Positions 9,543 through 18,610 are shown, numbered from the stretch's first letter. The stretch is 64,000 nucleotides of DNA from Paludibacteraceae bacterium (GCA_017509715.1 JAFWOU010000034.1:1-64000); one strand, 5' to 3'. Notes: generated by a model not told the origin, from the letters alone. Made by a program: numbers and translations.

Positions 9543-9573
9543 CAAAGGTACAAAAAATTTTTGATATTTGCAC
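9543..9573 (-). promoter_or_regulatory. Promoter for the glycogen synthase-DUF4270 operon
   Basis: TACCTTTG reads on the minus strand at 9550-9543. The -33 position has only GTG, so the upstream box is weak. Confidence 0.6.
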
Positions 9574-9613
9574 ATTTTTTTGCAAAAAATTTTTATTTTT
9601 TGGATTTTTTGTG

Positions 9614-9621
9614 TATCTTTG
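9614..9621 (+). promoter_or_regulatory. -7 box of the panC promoter
   Basis: TATCTTTG lies 30 bases before the panC ATG. It follows a long AT-rich tract without a clear TTG at the usual distance. Its position rules out the in-frame ATG at 9568 as the panC start. Confidence 0.55.
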
Positions 9622-9651
9622 CATGTTTTTTTGAACCAAAACAACCAAAAT

Positions 9652-10506
9652 ATGCAAATTTTAACGACCAAACAGGCCCTGCAAGCGGCAGTAGAAGTGT
9701 GCCGCCAAGAGGGCAAGACGATCGGCCTGGTGCCGACGATGGGAGCCCTGCATGAGGGCCATGCTTCGCTCGTTCGTCGAGCAGTGGCTGACTGTGATGT
9801 ATGCGTGGTGAGCGTCTTTGTCAATCCCACCCAGTTCAACAACAAGGAGGACCTGCTCCGCTACCCGCGCAACATAGAACGCGATGCGGAGTATCTGCGC
9901 AGCCTGGGAGCACATTTTGTCTTTGCACCTACGCCCGAGGAGATGTACTCGGCCGAGGAGATGGAGACCACGTTCCAGTTCGATTTTGCGGGTCTGGACC
10001 AGGTCATGGAGGGCAAGATGCGTCCCGGTCATTTCAACGGCGTGGTGCAGGTGGTGAGCCGCCTCTTCTACCTGGTACGTCCCCAGCGTGCCTACTTCGG
10101 CGAGAAGGACTTCCAGCAACTGGCTATCATCCATCATATGGTTGAGCGCTCGTCGATGGCGGGTACGTTCGGCGACCTCAAGATCATCGACTGCCCGATC
10201 GTGCGTGAGGCTTCCGGCTTGGCGATGAGTAGCCGTAATGAGCGTCTGTCGGCCAAGGAGAAAGAGACGGCGCTGGCTATCTCGCGCACCCTGTTTGCCT
10301 CGTTGGAATGGGCCAAATCGGCATCTGTGCAGGAGGTGCAGCAGCGCGTAGTAGATCAGATCAATGCCGTACCGGGTCTGGAGGTGGAGTACTATGAGAT
10401 CGTAGATCAGACCACCCTGCTGCCTACCGACACTTTCCGGCATGCTATCGGTTGCGTCACGGTCTATTGCGGTCCGGTGCGCCTGATAGATAATATCAAA
10501 TATTGA
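9652..10506 (+). CDS. panC: Pantoate-beta-alanine ligase
   Basis: PanC condenses pantoate with beta-alanine using ATP, the last step of pantothenate synthesis. The 284-residue product has the full signature set: VPTMGALHEGHASLV (ATP-binding HxGH), FVNPTQFNNKEDL, GEKDFQQLAII and the KMSKS-like MSSRNERLS. The ATG at 9652 lies just after the promoter. The gene ends in repeat-flanked DNA before pdxB. panD is not seen beside it. Confidence 0.97.
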   Translation: MQILTTKQALQAAVEVCRQEGKTIGLVPTMGALHEGHASLVRRAVADCDVCVVSVFVNPTQFNNKEDLLRYPRNIERDAEYLRSLGAHFVFAPTPEEMYSAEEMETTFQFDFAGLDQVMEGKMRPGHFNGVVQVVSRLFYLVRPQRAYFGEKDFQQLAIIHHMVERSSMAGTFGDLKIIDCPIVREASGLAMSSRNERLSAKEKETALAISRTLFASLEWAKSASVQEVQQRVVDQINAVPGLEVEYYEIVDQTTLLPTDTFRHAIGCVTVYCGPVRLIDNIKY

Positions 10507-10545
10507 TAGTCGAAAGTAAAAAGTCGAAAGTCGAAAGTAGATACC
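10504..10545. repeat. GTCGAAA tandem words between panC and pdxB
   Basis: Four degenerate copies of AGTCGAAA occupy the whole gap between the two genes. Confidence 0.8.
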
Positions 10546-10546
10546 G

Positions 10547-11503
10547 ATGAAGATCGTTGCCGACATAGGTATTCCCTTTTTGAAGGAGGCTGTCCAAACC
10601 GGATGGCCCGAGGTGGAGCTACGGCAGTTTTCTCCCGATGAAATCGACCGTTTGGCGGTGCGCGATGCCGATGTGCTGGTGGTACGGACCCGTACGCGGG
10701 TGAATGCCGACCTGCTGGAAGGATTGCGTGTGCGACTGGTATGCACCGCCACAATCGGGTATGACCATATTGATACCGAATGGTGCGAGGCGCATGGCAT
10801 CGGTTGGACGGCCTGCCCTGGTTGCAACGCCCAAGCCGTCTGCGACTATATCGAAGAGGTCTTGAATGACATCTATCGACCTATATCGGAGTGCCCGGAG
10901 GCACCCAACGACCAACGACCAACGATCGGCATTGTCGGCGTAGGCCATGTGGGTTCGCTCGTGGCCCGGATGGCCGAGCGGCGTGGACTCCATGTGCTGC
11001 TCAACGACCCGCCCCGCGGCATAGGCGTTTCGCTCGATGAAATCGCGCAGAATTGCGACATCATCACCTTTCACGTACCGCTCTCGGACGACACCCGTCA
11101 TCTGTGTAATGCGGACTTCTTGCGCCGCTGCAAACCCGGTGCGCTGATTATCAATGCGGCACGAGGTGGGGTGGTGGATGAGGAAGCGCTGCTCGGTAGC
11201 GGGCATCCGTACGTGCTGGATACCTGGGAGAACGAACCGGAGATCTCGCCCCGGGTGCTGGCGGGTGCGCAGTTGGCTTCGATGCATATAGCCGGTTATT
11301 CGCTGCAGGGCAAACGCAACGCGACGCAGATGTGCCTCACGGCGATAGCCAGGCAGTTTGGTTTGCCGGAGATACCTATACCCGAGGGGACGGGCGAACA
11401 GCCCGGCGATTCGGCTCCGGGATGGGTGCGCAGAATCACGACGCGTCTCCAATCGGCCCCCGATCAATTCGAGGCGCTGCGCCGCGCTTATGCGTTGCGC
11501 TAA
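10547..11503 (+). CDS. pdxB: Erythronate-4-phosphate dehydrogenase
   Basis: PdxB oxidises 4-phosphoerythronate in the deoxyxylulose 5-phosphate-dependent route to pyridoxal phosphate. The 318 residues carry the NAD-binding GIVGVGHVGS, the catalytic Arg in NAARGGVVDE, Glu in DTWENEPEIS and His in ASMHIAGYS. Between the substrate and NAD domains about 13 residues (ISECPEAPNDQRP) are encoded by a palindrome plus CCAACGA words at 10883-10925, an apparent in-frame insertion in a hinge loop. Confidence 0.95.
   Translation: MKIVADIGIPFLKEAVQTGWPEVELRQFSPDEIDRLAVRDADVLVVRTRTRVNADLLEGLRVRLVCTATIGYDHIDTEWCEAHGIGWTACPGCNAQAVCDYIEEVLNDIYRPISECPEAPNDQRPTIGIVGVGHVGSLVARMAERRGLHVLLNDPPRGIGVSLDEIAQNCDIITFHVPLSDDTRHLCNADFLRRCKPGALIINAARGGVVDEEALLGSGHPYVLDTWENEPEISPRVLAGAQLASMHIAGYSLQGKRNATQMCLTAIARQFGLPEIPIPEGTGEQPGDSAPGWVRRITTRLQSAPDQFEALRRAYALR
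10883..10925. repeat. Palindrome plus CCAACGA words inside pdxB
   Basis: ATATCGGAGTGCCCGGAGGC, ending in AC, at 10883-10904 is followed by three CCAACGA words. The GTGCC/GGCAC stem is identical to those at 1549 and 26711. Confidence 0.9.
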
Positions 11504-11516
11504 GAGAAAAATAGGA

Positions 11517-11577
11517 CAAATGGCAAAATAAAACAAGTTTTATTTGCGCATTCGGATTTTTTTTTGTACCTTTGCAG
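11517..11577 (+). promoter_or_regulatory. Promoter block with palindrome, shared with 19401-19461
   Basis: A TTG at 11544-11546 and TACCTTTG at 11567-11574 are spaced by 20 bases. The arms AAATAAAAC (11526-11534) and GTTTTATTT (11537-11545) overlap the -33 box and look like an operator. The whole 61 bases recur almost unchanged, inverted, at 19401-19461. Confidence 0.8.
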
Positions 11578-11614
11578 CCGAATTGATTTTAAGGCAATAT
11601 TTAATGTACGTATT

Positions 11615-12166
11615 ATGATATACAGAATTACCTTTACATGCGACGAGGGCGACCAGAATTTCCGTCGCGTTTACGAGGCCGATCCCGAGGCTACATTCCT
11701 GGATCTGCACAAGGCTATCCTGGAGTCGGTAGGCTATAAGGACGATCAGATCACCTCGTTCTTCATGTGCAACGAAGAGTGGGAGAAGGGCCAGGAAGTG
11801 ACCCTCGTGGAGATGGGATCGAACTTCGAGTACGACAACATGACGATGGCCGAGACGCGCCTGAGCGATCTCATGAAGGAGCAAGGCCAACGCCTGATCT
11901 ACATCTTCGACCCGATGTTTGAGCGTTACTTCTTCGGCAACCTGCGTGAGATCAAGCCCGGTACGATGACCGGCGTGAAATGCGTGGAGTCCACGGGACG
12001 TCCGCCGAAACAGTTGCGTGAAGACGACATGCAGGCTATCATGGGCAAGGACGGCAAGGGCGACCTGGACGTAGATGACCTGTTTGGCGAGTCGGAGTTC
12101 GACATGGACGACCTGGATATGGAGGGCTTCCAAGACCTGAGTTTCGACGACGGTTCGATGTTTTGA
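11615..12166 (+). CDS. pRiA4b ORF-3-like protein
   Basis: The 183-residue product begins MIYRITFTCDEGDQNFRRVYEADPEAT and resembles the plasmid pRiA4b ORF-3 family, small beta-rich proteins of unknown function. The second half has PKQLREDDMQAIM and a strongly acidic tail rich in DDLD repeats. The ATG at 11615 is chosen because an upstream in-frame ATG lies before the promoter -7 box. The stop overlaps the TTG start of miaA. Its promoter carries a palindromic block, so it may be under a specific regulator. Confidence 0.75.
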   Translation: MIYRITFTCDEGDQNFRRVYEADPEATFLDLHKAILESVGYKDDQITSFFMCNEEWEKGQEVTLVEMGSNFEYDNMTMAETRLSDLMKEQGQRLIYIFDPMFERYFFGNLREIKPGTMTGVKCVESTGRPPKQLREDDMQAIMGKDGKGDLDVDDLFGESEFDMDDLDMEGFQDLSFDDGSMF

Positions 12167-13077
12167 AAACGCTGCTGATCATAACGGGTCCTACAGGCGT
12201 AGGTAAGACCGAACTGTCGCTACGTGTGGCGGAGCGCTTAGGGTGCCCGATCGTGAGTTGCGACAGCCGCCAGATCTACCGCGAACTGCCGATCGGTACG
12301 GCGGCGCCTACTGCCGCCGAGCAGGCACGGGTGCGCCACTACATGGTGGGAACGCATAGCCTGCAGGAGGACTACAATGCCGGTATGTTCGAGCGCGATG
12401 CGTTGCGGCTGCTGGACGAACTGTTTCGGGAGCATGAGGTGGTGGTGATGACGGGCGGATCGATGCTCTATATCGATGCCGTATGCCGCGGATTGGATGA
12501 GATACCGGCTGTGCCACAAGACGTGCGCGAGCGCGTACGTATAAATTATAAAGAGCACGGATTGGCGTGGTTGCAGGCCGAGGTGGAGCGCTTGGATCCC
12601 GAGTACTGGCAGATCGTGGACCGGCAGAACCCGGCACGACTGATGCACTGCGTGGAACTATGCCTGCTGACCGGCGGAACGTATACCGCCCTGCGCAAGA
12701 GGCAACAGCACGAGCGACCGTTTCGCATCCTGAAGATCGGGTTGAACCGCCCCCGATCGGAGCTGTACGAACGCATCAACCGGCGTGTGGACCAGATGAT
12801 GCAGGACGGACTGGAGGCCGAAGCACGGAGCGTCTATCATGAGCGCGAACGCAACAGTTTGCAGACCGTGGGCTACCGCGAACTGTTCGCCTATATGGAC
12901 GGCGAGTACAATCTGGAGCGTGCCGTAGAACTGATAAAGCAAAACACCCGCCACTATGCCAAGCGGCAGATGACGTGGTTTAACAGAGATACAGAAATAT
13001 GCTGGCTGGATGCCTGCGCAGATTATGAAACGAATTGTACTACTATTATTGACCTGCTGCGCCATGATGGCGTGTAA
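12163..13077 (+). CDS. miaA: tRNA dimethylallyltransferase
   Basis: MiaA adds dimethylallyl to A37 of tRNAs reading UNN codons. The 304-residue product has the P-loop ITGPTGVGKTELS at residues 7-19, the substrate-binding SCDSRQIYREL, MTGGSMLY, and the C-terminal TVGYRELFAYMDGE and RHYAKRQMTWF segments. The start is TTG at 12163, inside a TTGA overlap with the preceding stop, indicating coupled translation. Its 3' end overlaps the start of the following lipoprotein gene. Confidence 0.96.
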   Translation: MKTLLIITGPTGVGKTELSLRVAERLGCPIVSCDSRQIYRELPIGTAAPTAAEQARVRHYMVGTHSLQEDYNAGMFERDALRLLDELFREHEVVVMTGGSMLYIDAVCRGLDEIPAVPQDVRERVRINYKEHGLAWLQAEVERLDPEYWQIVDRQNPARLMHCVELCLLTGGTYTALRKRQQHERPFRILKIGLNRPRSELYERINRRVDQMMQDGLEAEARSVYHERERNSLQTVGYRELFAYMDGEYNLERAVELIKQNTRHYAKRQMTWFNRDTEICWLDACADYETNCTTIIDLLRHDGV

Positions 13078-14053
13078 GAAGATAGACGTTGACTTCAGTT
13101 ATTCCCCCGACCAACCCAAGGCGGGAGAGAAAGTGACCTTTACCAATCTCTCCACCGGAGGTGAGGAGTGGGCATGGACTTTCGGTGACGGAAGTACTTC
13201 TACCCTGAAGTCGCCTACCTACACTTACAAGAATCCCGGTACCTATACCGTGACCCTGAAGGTGGACGGTAAGTCGTCGCGCACCAAGGTGCATGAGATC
13301 ACGGTGTATGACACTATCCCGACCTACTCGGCATCGGATTCGGCGTTCGCGATTTACAAGGACTATAGCTTCCAGGCGCTGGTGTATAACCCGTACAACT
13401 ACGAGGTGAAGTACCTATGGTATCAGCCGGGCGATGAGGCACCGTACTATACCGTTACCGATACCACGATGCGGGCCGCTACATTGCATCTCTACTTCAC
13501 GCGTCCGATGACGGAGGCTCGTCTGGGATTGCTGGTGGTGCTCAATGGTGATACGACGCGGATAGAGAAATCGTTCCTGGTATCGGATCGTGAGACCAAC
13601 TCCGTGGTGTTCCGCAATGCCCAGGGCGACTACCGTCAGCGTATCTTCGGTCAGCGTGCCGAGGACCCGCGCCGGGATGCTTCGGCTAAAGCGCTGCTGG
13701 ATGCCGAGCAGGATACGGTGCAGCTGTATAACGGTAAGTGGTTCAAGATGAGCGAACTGAAACCGGTGTTCCCCGAACTGCTGGGCTTCAAGATAGCCGG
13801 TCGTAAGATCTACTATCGTGCCGAAGGGGAAGGCTTGTGGGTAGCCTCTATCGATGGCGCCAATCCGGTGCAGATAGAGACGGAAGAGTGCACGGCAATG
13901 ACCATAGATCTGGTAGACAACCGTATCTACTGGGCTGTGGCCAACGAGGTGCGCTATATGCCGCTCGTAGGGTCGGACAACAACCGCTTCGTGACCGACC
14001 CAAAAACGATCAATACCCTCGGCGGTGTAACTCGTATAGCGACGGATAACTAA
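13028..14053 (+). CDS. PKD-domain lipoprotein
   Basis: The ATG at 13028, inside the end of miaA, gives a lipoprotein signal with Cys17 (TCCAMMAC). A PKD fold follows at residues 20-100 with the signature WTFGDGSTS and PGTYTVTLKV. The remainder is beta-rich, with a C-terminal stretch of YWTD-like strands (GLWVASIDGANP, DLVDNRIYWAVANEV). It is likely a surface or periplasmic binding protein. The partner is unknown. Confidence 0.8.
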   Translation, partial: KRIVLLLLTCCAMMACKKIDVDFSYSPDQPKAGEKVTFTNLSTGGEEWAWTFGDGSTSTLKSPTYTYKNPGTYTVTLKVDGKSSRTKVHEITVYDTIPTYSASDSAFAIYKDYSFQALVYNPYNYEVKYLWYQPGDEAPYYTVTDTTMRAATLHLYFTRPMTEARLGLLVVLNGDTTRIEKSFLVSDRETNSVVFRNAQGDYRQRIFGQRAEDPRRDASAKALLDAEQDTVQLYNGKWFKMSELKPVFPELLGFKIAGRKIYYRAEGEGLWVASIDGANPVQIETEECTAMTIDLVDNRIYWAVANEVRYMPLVGSDNNRFVTDPKTINTLGGVTRIATDN

Positions 14054-14074
14054 AAACTGAAACTACTAACATTC

Positions 14075-15646
14075 ATGTTGCAACCCGATTATATATTCGA
14101 AACCAGTTGGGAGGTTTGTAACCGCGTAGGCGGAATCTATGCAGTCCTCTCCACCCGTGCTGCCTCGATGCAGCGCGAACATCCGGATCGTGTCTTCTTC
14201 TTCGGACCCGATTTCGGCGATCATAGCGATATCTATTTCCGTGAGGATAAAAAGTTGCTCGGCAAGTGGACCAAACATACCGGTCTGCAGGATATTCCTA
14301 TCCGCGTGGGCCGTTGGGACATCCCGGGGCAACCGATCGCTATTCTGCTGCGGGCGGATGCGATGTGGGAACGCAAGAACCGGATCTACGCATGGGCATG
14401 GGAGAAAGCGGGTGTGAAGAGTCATGCCGCCTACGGCGACTACGACGAGTCGTGCCTGTTTGGCTATGCCTGCGGTATGGTGATGGAGAGTCTGTATCGC
14501 TATCTAACAGGCGAAGCCGGTCTAACAGCGAAGCGGTCTAACAGGCAGAGCCGGTCTAACAGCGAAGCAATCTCTGTTTGTATGCATGCCAACGAGTGGC
14601 AGACGGCGTTCACCATCTTCTATATGCGCGACCACTGCCCCGAGGTGGCGACGCTCTTTACGACCCACGCTACGGGTATCGGACGTTCTATCGCCGGTAA
14701 CGGCAAACCCCTATACGACTATTTCACCGGTTACCACGGTGATCAGATGGCCGAGGAACTGAACATGGTCAGCAAGCACTCTGTGGAGAAACAGGCTGCC
14801 TACTGGGCCGACTGCTTCACGACGGTGAGCGAGATCACGGCACGCGAGTGTGCCCAGTTGCTCGACAAACCCGTGGACATCATCACGCCCAACGGTTTTG
14901 AACCCGACTTCGTACCCGAGGGTGAGGCTTTTGATCAACGTCGAGCCGAGGCACGTGAGGCACTGCTACGCGTAGCCGGACAGCAGTTGGGTGGGGTAGC
15001 TTCCCCCAACGCCCTCCTTGTCTGCACCGCCGGACGACTGGAGATGAAGAACAAGGGTATCGATGCTTTCTTGCAGGCTATGGAGCGTCTGGGCGAGAAG
15101 ATGTATCATCGTGACGTACAGCGTGAGGTGATCGCCTTCGTGATGATTCCTTATCTGGATCGCCCCGTGATGCGTATCGGTCGCGTGAGTGTGATCTTTG
15201 TGCCGTACTACCTCGACGGACATGATCCGCTCTTCCAGAAGACCTACTACGACCTGCTCATCGGCATGGACGCTACCGTCTTCCCCTCTTATTACGAGCC
15301 TTGGGGCTATACGCCGCTGGAGTCGGTGGCTTTCCACGTACCGACGATCACGACCGGTCTGGCCGGCTTTGGTGCATGGGCCGACACGGGGGTTGTAGGA
15401 CTGGAAAAGGGTGTAGTGGTCATTCCGCGTACGGATAGCAACTTCCTCTACGTGGTGGATCAGATCGCCGAGAGTCTCATGCAGATGATGGACTATACCC
15501 CGGCTATGGTGAAGCGTGCCCGCCGTGCTGCGGCTGCGATAGCGAAGAAGGCCGAGTGGAGCCGCTTCTTCAAGTACTACCGCAAGGCCTACGATATCGC
15601 CCTGCGCAAGGCCCAAAAGCGTTGTGCCAATCAACCCATAAACTAA
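14075..15646 (+). CDS. GT3-type glycogen synthase
   Basis: The 523-residue GT-B enzyme resembles eukaryotic-type (GT3) glycogen synthases: the opening DYIFETSWEVCNRVGGIYAV, HANEWQTAF, TTHATGIGRSIAG, and the C-terminal FPSYYEPWGYTPLESVAF with the expected catalytic glutamate region. It should extend alpha-1,4-glucan chains and works with the branching enzyme at 27576. Residues about 144-165 (TGEAGLTAKRSNRQSRSNSE) are encoded by tandem TCTAACAGCGAAGC words, an in-frame expansion. The last residues NQPIN and the stop lie in another tandem repeat, so the 3' end may have been rewritten. Confidence 0.88.
   Translation: MLQPDYIFETSWEVCNRVGGIYAVLSTRAASMQREHPDRVFFFGPDFGDHSDIYFREDKKLLGKWTKHTGLQDIPIRVGRWDIPGQPIAILLRADAMWERKNRIYAWAWEKAGVKSHAAYGDYDESCLFGYACGMVMESLYRYLTGEAGLTAKRSNRQSRSNSEAISVCMHANEWQTAFTIFYMRDHCPEVATLFTTHATGIGRSIAGNGKPLYDYFTGYHGDQMAEELNMVSKHSVEKQAAYWADCFTTVSEITARECAQLLDKPVDIITPNGFEPDFVPEGEAFDQRRAEAREALLRVAGQQLGGVASPNALLVCTAGRLEMKNKGIDAFLQAMERLGEKMYHRDVQREVIAFVMIPYLDRPVMRIGRVSVIFVPYYLDGHDPLFQKTYYDLLIGMDATVFPSYYEPWGYTPLESVAFHVPTITTGLAGFGAWADTGVVGLEKGVVVIPRTDSNFLYVVDQIAESLMQMMDYTPAMVKRARRAAAAIAKKAEWSRFFKYYRKAYDIALRKAQKRCANQPIN
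14503..14571. repeat. TCTAACAGCGAAGC tandem words inside the GT3 synthase gene
   Basis: Four degenerate copies of a TCTAACAG(G)CGAAGC unit alternate and keep the reading frame. Confidence 0.85.
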
Positions 15647-15690
15647 TCAACTAATCAACTCATCAACCCATAAACTAATAACCCCCCCCA
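15626..15690. repeat. AATCAACCCATAAACT tandem words at the GT3 synthase end
   Basis: Units related to ATCAACCCATAAACTA run from the last codons of the synthase to just before the dipeptidase start. Confidence 0.8.
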
Positions 15691-15700
15691 TAAATACGCC

Positions 15701-17338
15701 ATGAAAAAAATCCTATTTGTATCCGTGCTATCGCTTCTCAGTACCCTATGGGTATCTATGGATGCGTGCACCAATTTCATCGTGGGCCGTGCCGCTTCGG
15801 CCGACGGTTCGACCATCGTATCGTATGCGGCTGACAGTTATAGCCTGTACGGTTTTCTGCGTTATTCACCTGCTGCCGACTATCCCAAAGGCGCTATGCG
15901 TGACGTCGTAGACTGGGACACCGGTAAACCGCTGGGCCAGATTCCGCAGGTGAGTCATACCTATTCCGTGGTGGGCAACCAGAACGAGCACCAGCTCACG
16001 ATCGGTGAGACCACCTGGGGCGGACGTGAAGAACTGGAGGGCGACCAGGGTGTGGACTACGGTAGCCTGATATATATCGCCCTGGAGCGTTGTCGCACCG
16101 CCCGTGAAGCCATCCGCTGTATGACCGACCTGGCTACCCGTTACGGCTATGCCAGCAGTGGTGAGACCTTCACAATAGCTGATCCGGACGAGGTATGGAT
16201 CATGGACTTGATCGGTACCGGTAAGGGTAAGAACACCGTCGTGTGGGTAGCTACGCGCGTACCGGACGACATGATCTGTGCGCATGCCAATCAGGCACGC
16301 ATCCAGCAGATCAATTTCCGCGACCGCAAGAACTGGCTCTACTCCAAGAATGTCATCTCCTTTGCTCGCGAGCGCGGTTATTTCAGTGGCAAGGATGCCG
16401 ACTTCTCGTTCCAGGAAGCCTATAATCCCTACGATTTCACCGGCCTGCTGGCCTGCGAAGCACGTGTGTGGAGTTTCTTCCGCCATTTCTCCAACGATAT
16501 GGATCGCTACCTGGATTTCGCTTCGGGCAAGACCTTTGTGGAGTCGGGGGGCAAGAATCCTGGCGAGCGTATGCCGCTCTATATCCGTCCGAATCGCAAG
16601 GTGAGCGTACAGGATATCAAGGAGTGTATGCGTGATGAGTACCAGGGTACGCCGCTGGATATCACCCAGGGGCAGGGTGCCGGTCCGTGGCAGTCGAAGT
16701 TGCGCTACGGCGGACTGACTTTCAAGCTCGACTCCGTCAGCTACTGCTATCCGCGTCCTACGGCTACCCAGCAGACGGGTTGGAGCTATGTTAGCCAGAT
16801 GCGTAAGGGTAACGCTGCCGGTGGTATATTCTGGTTTGGCGTAGATGATGCAGCCTGCAGTTGCTATGTGCCTATCTACACCTGCCTGACCGAGGTGCCG
16901 GAGTGCTTCCGCCAGGGCAACGGCGACCTGTACAACTATAGCCAGACCAGCGCTTGGTGGCAGTTTAACATGGTGGCCAACTGGGCCTATACCAAGTACG
17001 ACCGGATGTACCCCATCATCGCGGAACACCAGAAGAAATGGGACGAGACATTCAACGGCATGATCGCTCGTGTGGATAAGGAACTGGCCGGCCAGGCTAC
17101 GCCGGAGGATATGCAGCGCATGGCTAACAAATATGCCGCCTCGATGTGCCAAGACGTGATGGACGATTGGCGGCAACTGGAGATATATCTCCGCACCAAG
17201 TTTATCGACGGCCAGGAGCGCAAGGAGGAGAACGGGCAGTTCCGTCGCAACGACTACGGTGAACCTACCGGTCCGAACCGTCCCGCCTTCCCGGAATGGT
17301 TCTTACGTCAAATCAGTAACGAAGTAAATCACGAATAA
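15701..17338 (+). CDS. C69 family dipeptidase
   Basis: This is an Ntn-hydrolase dipeptidase of peptidase family C69. A signal peptide is removed to expose the catalytic Cys23 (MDA-CTNFIVG). GETTWGGREELE, GYASSGETFTIADPDEVWIMDLIG and the long C-terminal helical part are family features, and the length of 545 residues is typical. It is probably periplasmic and acts on peptides from the gut or from wall turnover. It sits 2 bases before the next gene, so an operon with 17340 and 17961 is likely. Confidence 0.92.
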   Translation: MKKILFVSVLSLLSTLWVSMDACTNFIVGRAASADGSTIVSYAADSYSLYGFLRYSPAADYPKGAMRDVVDWDTGKPLGQIPQVSHTYSVVGNQNEHQLTIGETTWGGREELEGDQGVDYGSLIYIALERCRTAREAIRCMTDLATRYGYASSGETFTIADPDEVWIMDLIGTGKGKNTVVWVATRVPDDMICAHANQARIQQINFRDRKNWLYSKNVISFARERGYFSGKDADFSFQEAYNPYDFTGLLACEARVWSFFRHFSNDMDRYLDFASGKTFVESGGKNPGERMPLYIRPNRKVSVQDIKECMRDEYQGTPLDITQGQGAGPWQSKLRYGGLTFKLDSVSYCYPRPTATQQTGWSYVSQMRKGNAAGGIFWFGVDDAACSCYVPIYTCLTEVPECFRQGNGDLYNYSQTSAWWQFNMVANWAYTKYDRMYPIIAEHQKKWDETFNGMIARVDKELAGQATPEDMQRMANKYAASMCQDVMDDWRQLEIYLRTKFIDGQERKEENGQFRRNDYGEPTGPNRPAFPEWFLRQISNEVNHE

Positions 17339-17339
17339 T

Positions 17340-17945
17340 ATGAAAAAGATTTCTATGGCAGCCGTCGTGCTCGTCGGTCTGCTCCTGATCCAACAGGTGG
17401 TCTATATGACCTCCGCGTATGATGCGATGAACGCCTATTTTATGCACCACTCGGTGCGCTTCATGGTCTATCGCTCGTTCTGGGTGGCTATCAAGTTGCT
17501 GCTCATCTTCAGCCTTGGCCTCATCATGTATCTGCATCGGCGTGAACTGCCCAAACTGCATACGGGTCATAAATGGCTTACGCTCCTGCTGGCAGTGGCC
17601 TTTACCGTACCGGTGGTATGGAGCGTGGTAGAGCAACGCTATGGTTGGTTCTGCTATACCAACAACTATTATCATATCTTCCTGCTCCTGTTGCTCATGG
17701 CATGGCTCATATGCCTGGTGCGTACCCACTACGAGCATTTCAGCAGCGAACTGCTGGGTATGATCGGTATCCTGGGCGCTTATAGTGCGGCGATGCTCTT
17801 TATCTTCGGTGCCCACTCCTTTGTCCTCTATATGCGCTACCGCTACACCGGAGGCTGGAACACCGAGGCAATGATCAGTTGGCTGGTACCCGTTTTCCCG
17901 GCCGTATCGGCATGGGTATACTGGGCATTGAATATGCGTAAATAA
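17340..17945 (+). CDS. Integral membrane protein of unknown family
   Basis: The 201 residues contain about six hydrophobic segments (for example KISMAAVVLVGLLLIQQVV, FWVAIKLLLIFSLGLIMYL, FLLLLLMAWLICLV) and few charges outside short loops such as RREL and RTHYEH. No motif identifies a family. It starts 2 bases after the dipeptidase stop and ends 15 bases before the next gene. Confidence 0.7.
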   Translation: MKKISMAAVVLVGLLLIQQVVYMTSAYDAMNAYFMHHSVRFMVYRSFWVAIKLLLIFSLGLIMYLHRRELPKLHTGHKWLTLLLAVAFTVPVVWSVVEQRYGWFCYTNNYYHIFLLLLLMAWLICLVRTHYEHFSSELLGMIGILGAYSAAMLFIFGAHSFVLYMRYRYTGGWNTEAMISWLVPVFPAVSAWVYWALNMRK

Positions 17946-17960
17946 TAGCAACAACCTGAC

Positions 17961-18608
17961 ATGAGAAAAACGCTATTTTCTGTCCTGCTGTGCGTTCTCG
18001 TAGGACTGACTATCGTGCCGGCGCAGGCTGAGCCGGTGACGCTCGACCGCGTCAATACTTATGCTAAGCAGCAGTACCGCAACCGCTGGAAAGAGGCGGC
18101 TTTGTCGATTCGTCCTGTGCTGCGTCTGAATGACGAAGGAGGCTATACTTTCTCCGCTACGCTCAGCTATCCCGGCATGGATGCCGATCGCGTGTATGCC
18201 CGCTTGCAGACCTTGGCGGCCGCCTATACCGACTCGGTGCTCACGATGGATGAGGCCAGCCGTACCCTGACGGCGCAGTGCTATCTCTTCAGCGTGGCCA
18301 ATCAGGTAGGCGGTTTCTATCGCTTCCACCTCTGTCTGCGTCCTGTCATCACGTTCCGCGCTGCCGACAACGAGGCCCAGGTGGCTATTTCGCTCCAGTA
18401 CTACGAGATCGTCAAGACCGACAAGGGGGTGGTCAATATGCTTTTCCATACGGCTTCGGGCGCTCCGCTGCCGGCCGAGCAGTGGCTGCTAGCCGACCGC
18501 TACCCGTACAACGAACGCGGCAAGATGCCCCTGGCCACGGCCGAGGCATTCACCAAGTCGTACGCACTCATCCAGTTGCTGCTGGAGCAACTGCGCGAGG
18601 CGAAATAA
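17961..18608 (+). CDS. Exported protein, DUF4468-like
   Basis: A signal peptide (MRKTLFSVLLCVLVGLTIVPAQA) precedes a compact domain of about 190 residues. Its pattern (ALSYPGMDADRVYARLQTLAAAY, VISLQYYEI-like strands) vaguely resembles DUF4468 TBP-like folds, but the assignment is weak. It is the last gene before a terminator, in line with the dipeptidase and the membrane protein. Confidence 0.6.
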   Translation: MRKTLFSVLLCVLVGLTIVPAQAEPVTLDRVNTYAKQQYRNRWKEAALSIRPVLRLNDEGGYTFSATLSYPGMDADRVYARLQTLAAAYTDSVLTMDEASRTLTAQCYLFSVANQVGGFYRFHLCLRPVITFRAADNEAQVAISLQYYEIVKTDKGVVNMLFHTASGAPLPAEQWLLADRYPYNERGKMPLATAEAFTKSYALIQLLLEQLREAK

Positions 18609-18610
18609 GT

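Noticed and set aside
9568..9651. Longer start for panC
   Set aside because: It lies upstream of the TATCTTTG box and would encode a Phe-rich AT-run peptide not found in PanC.
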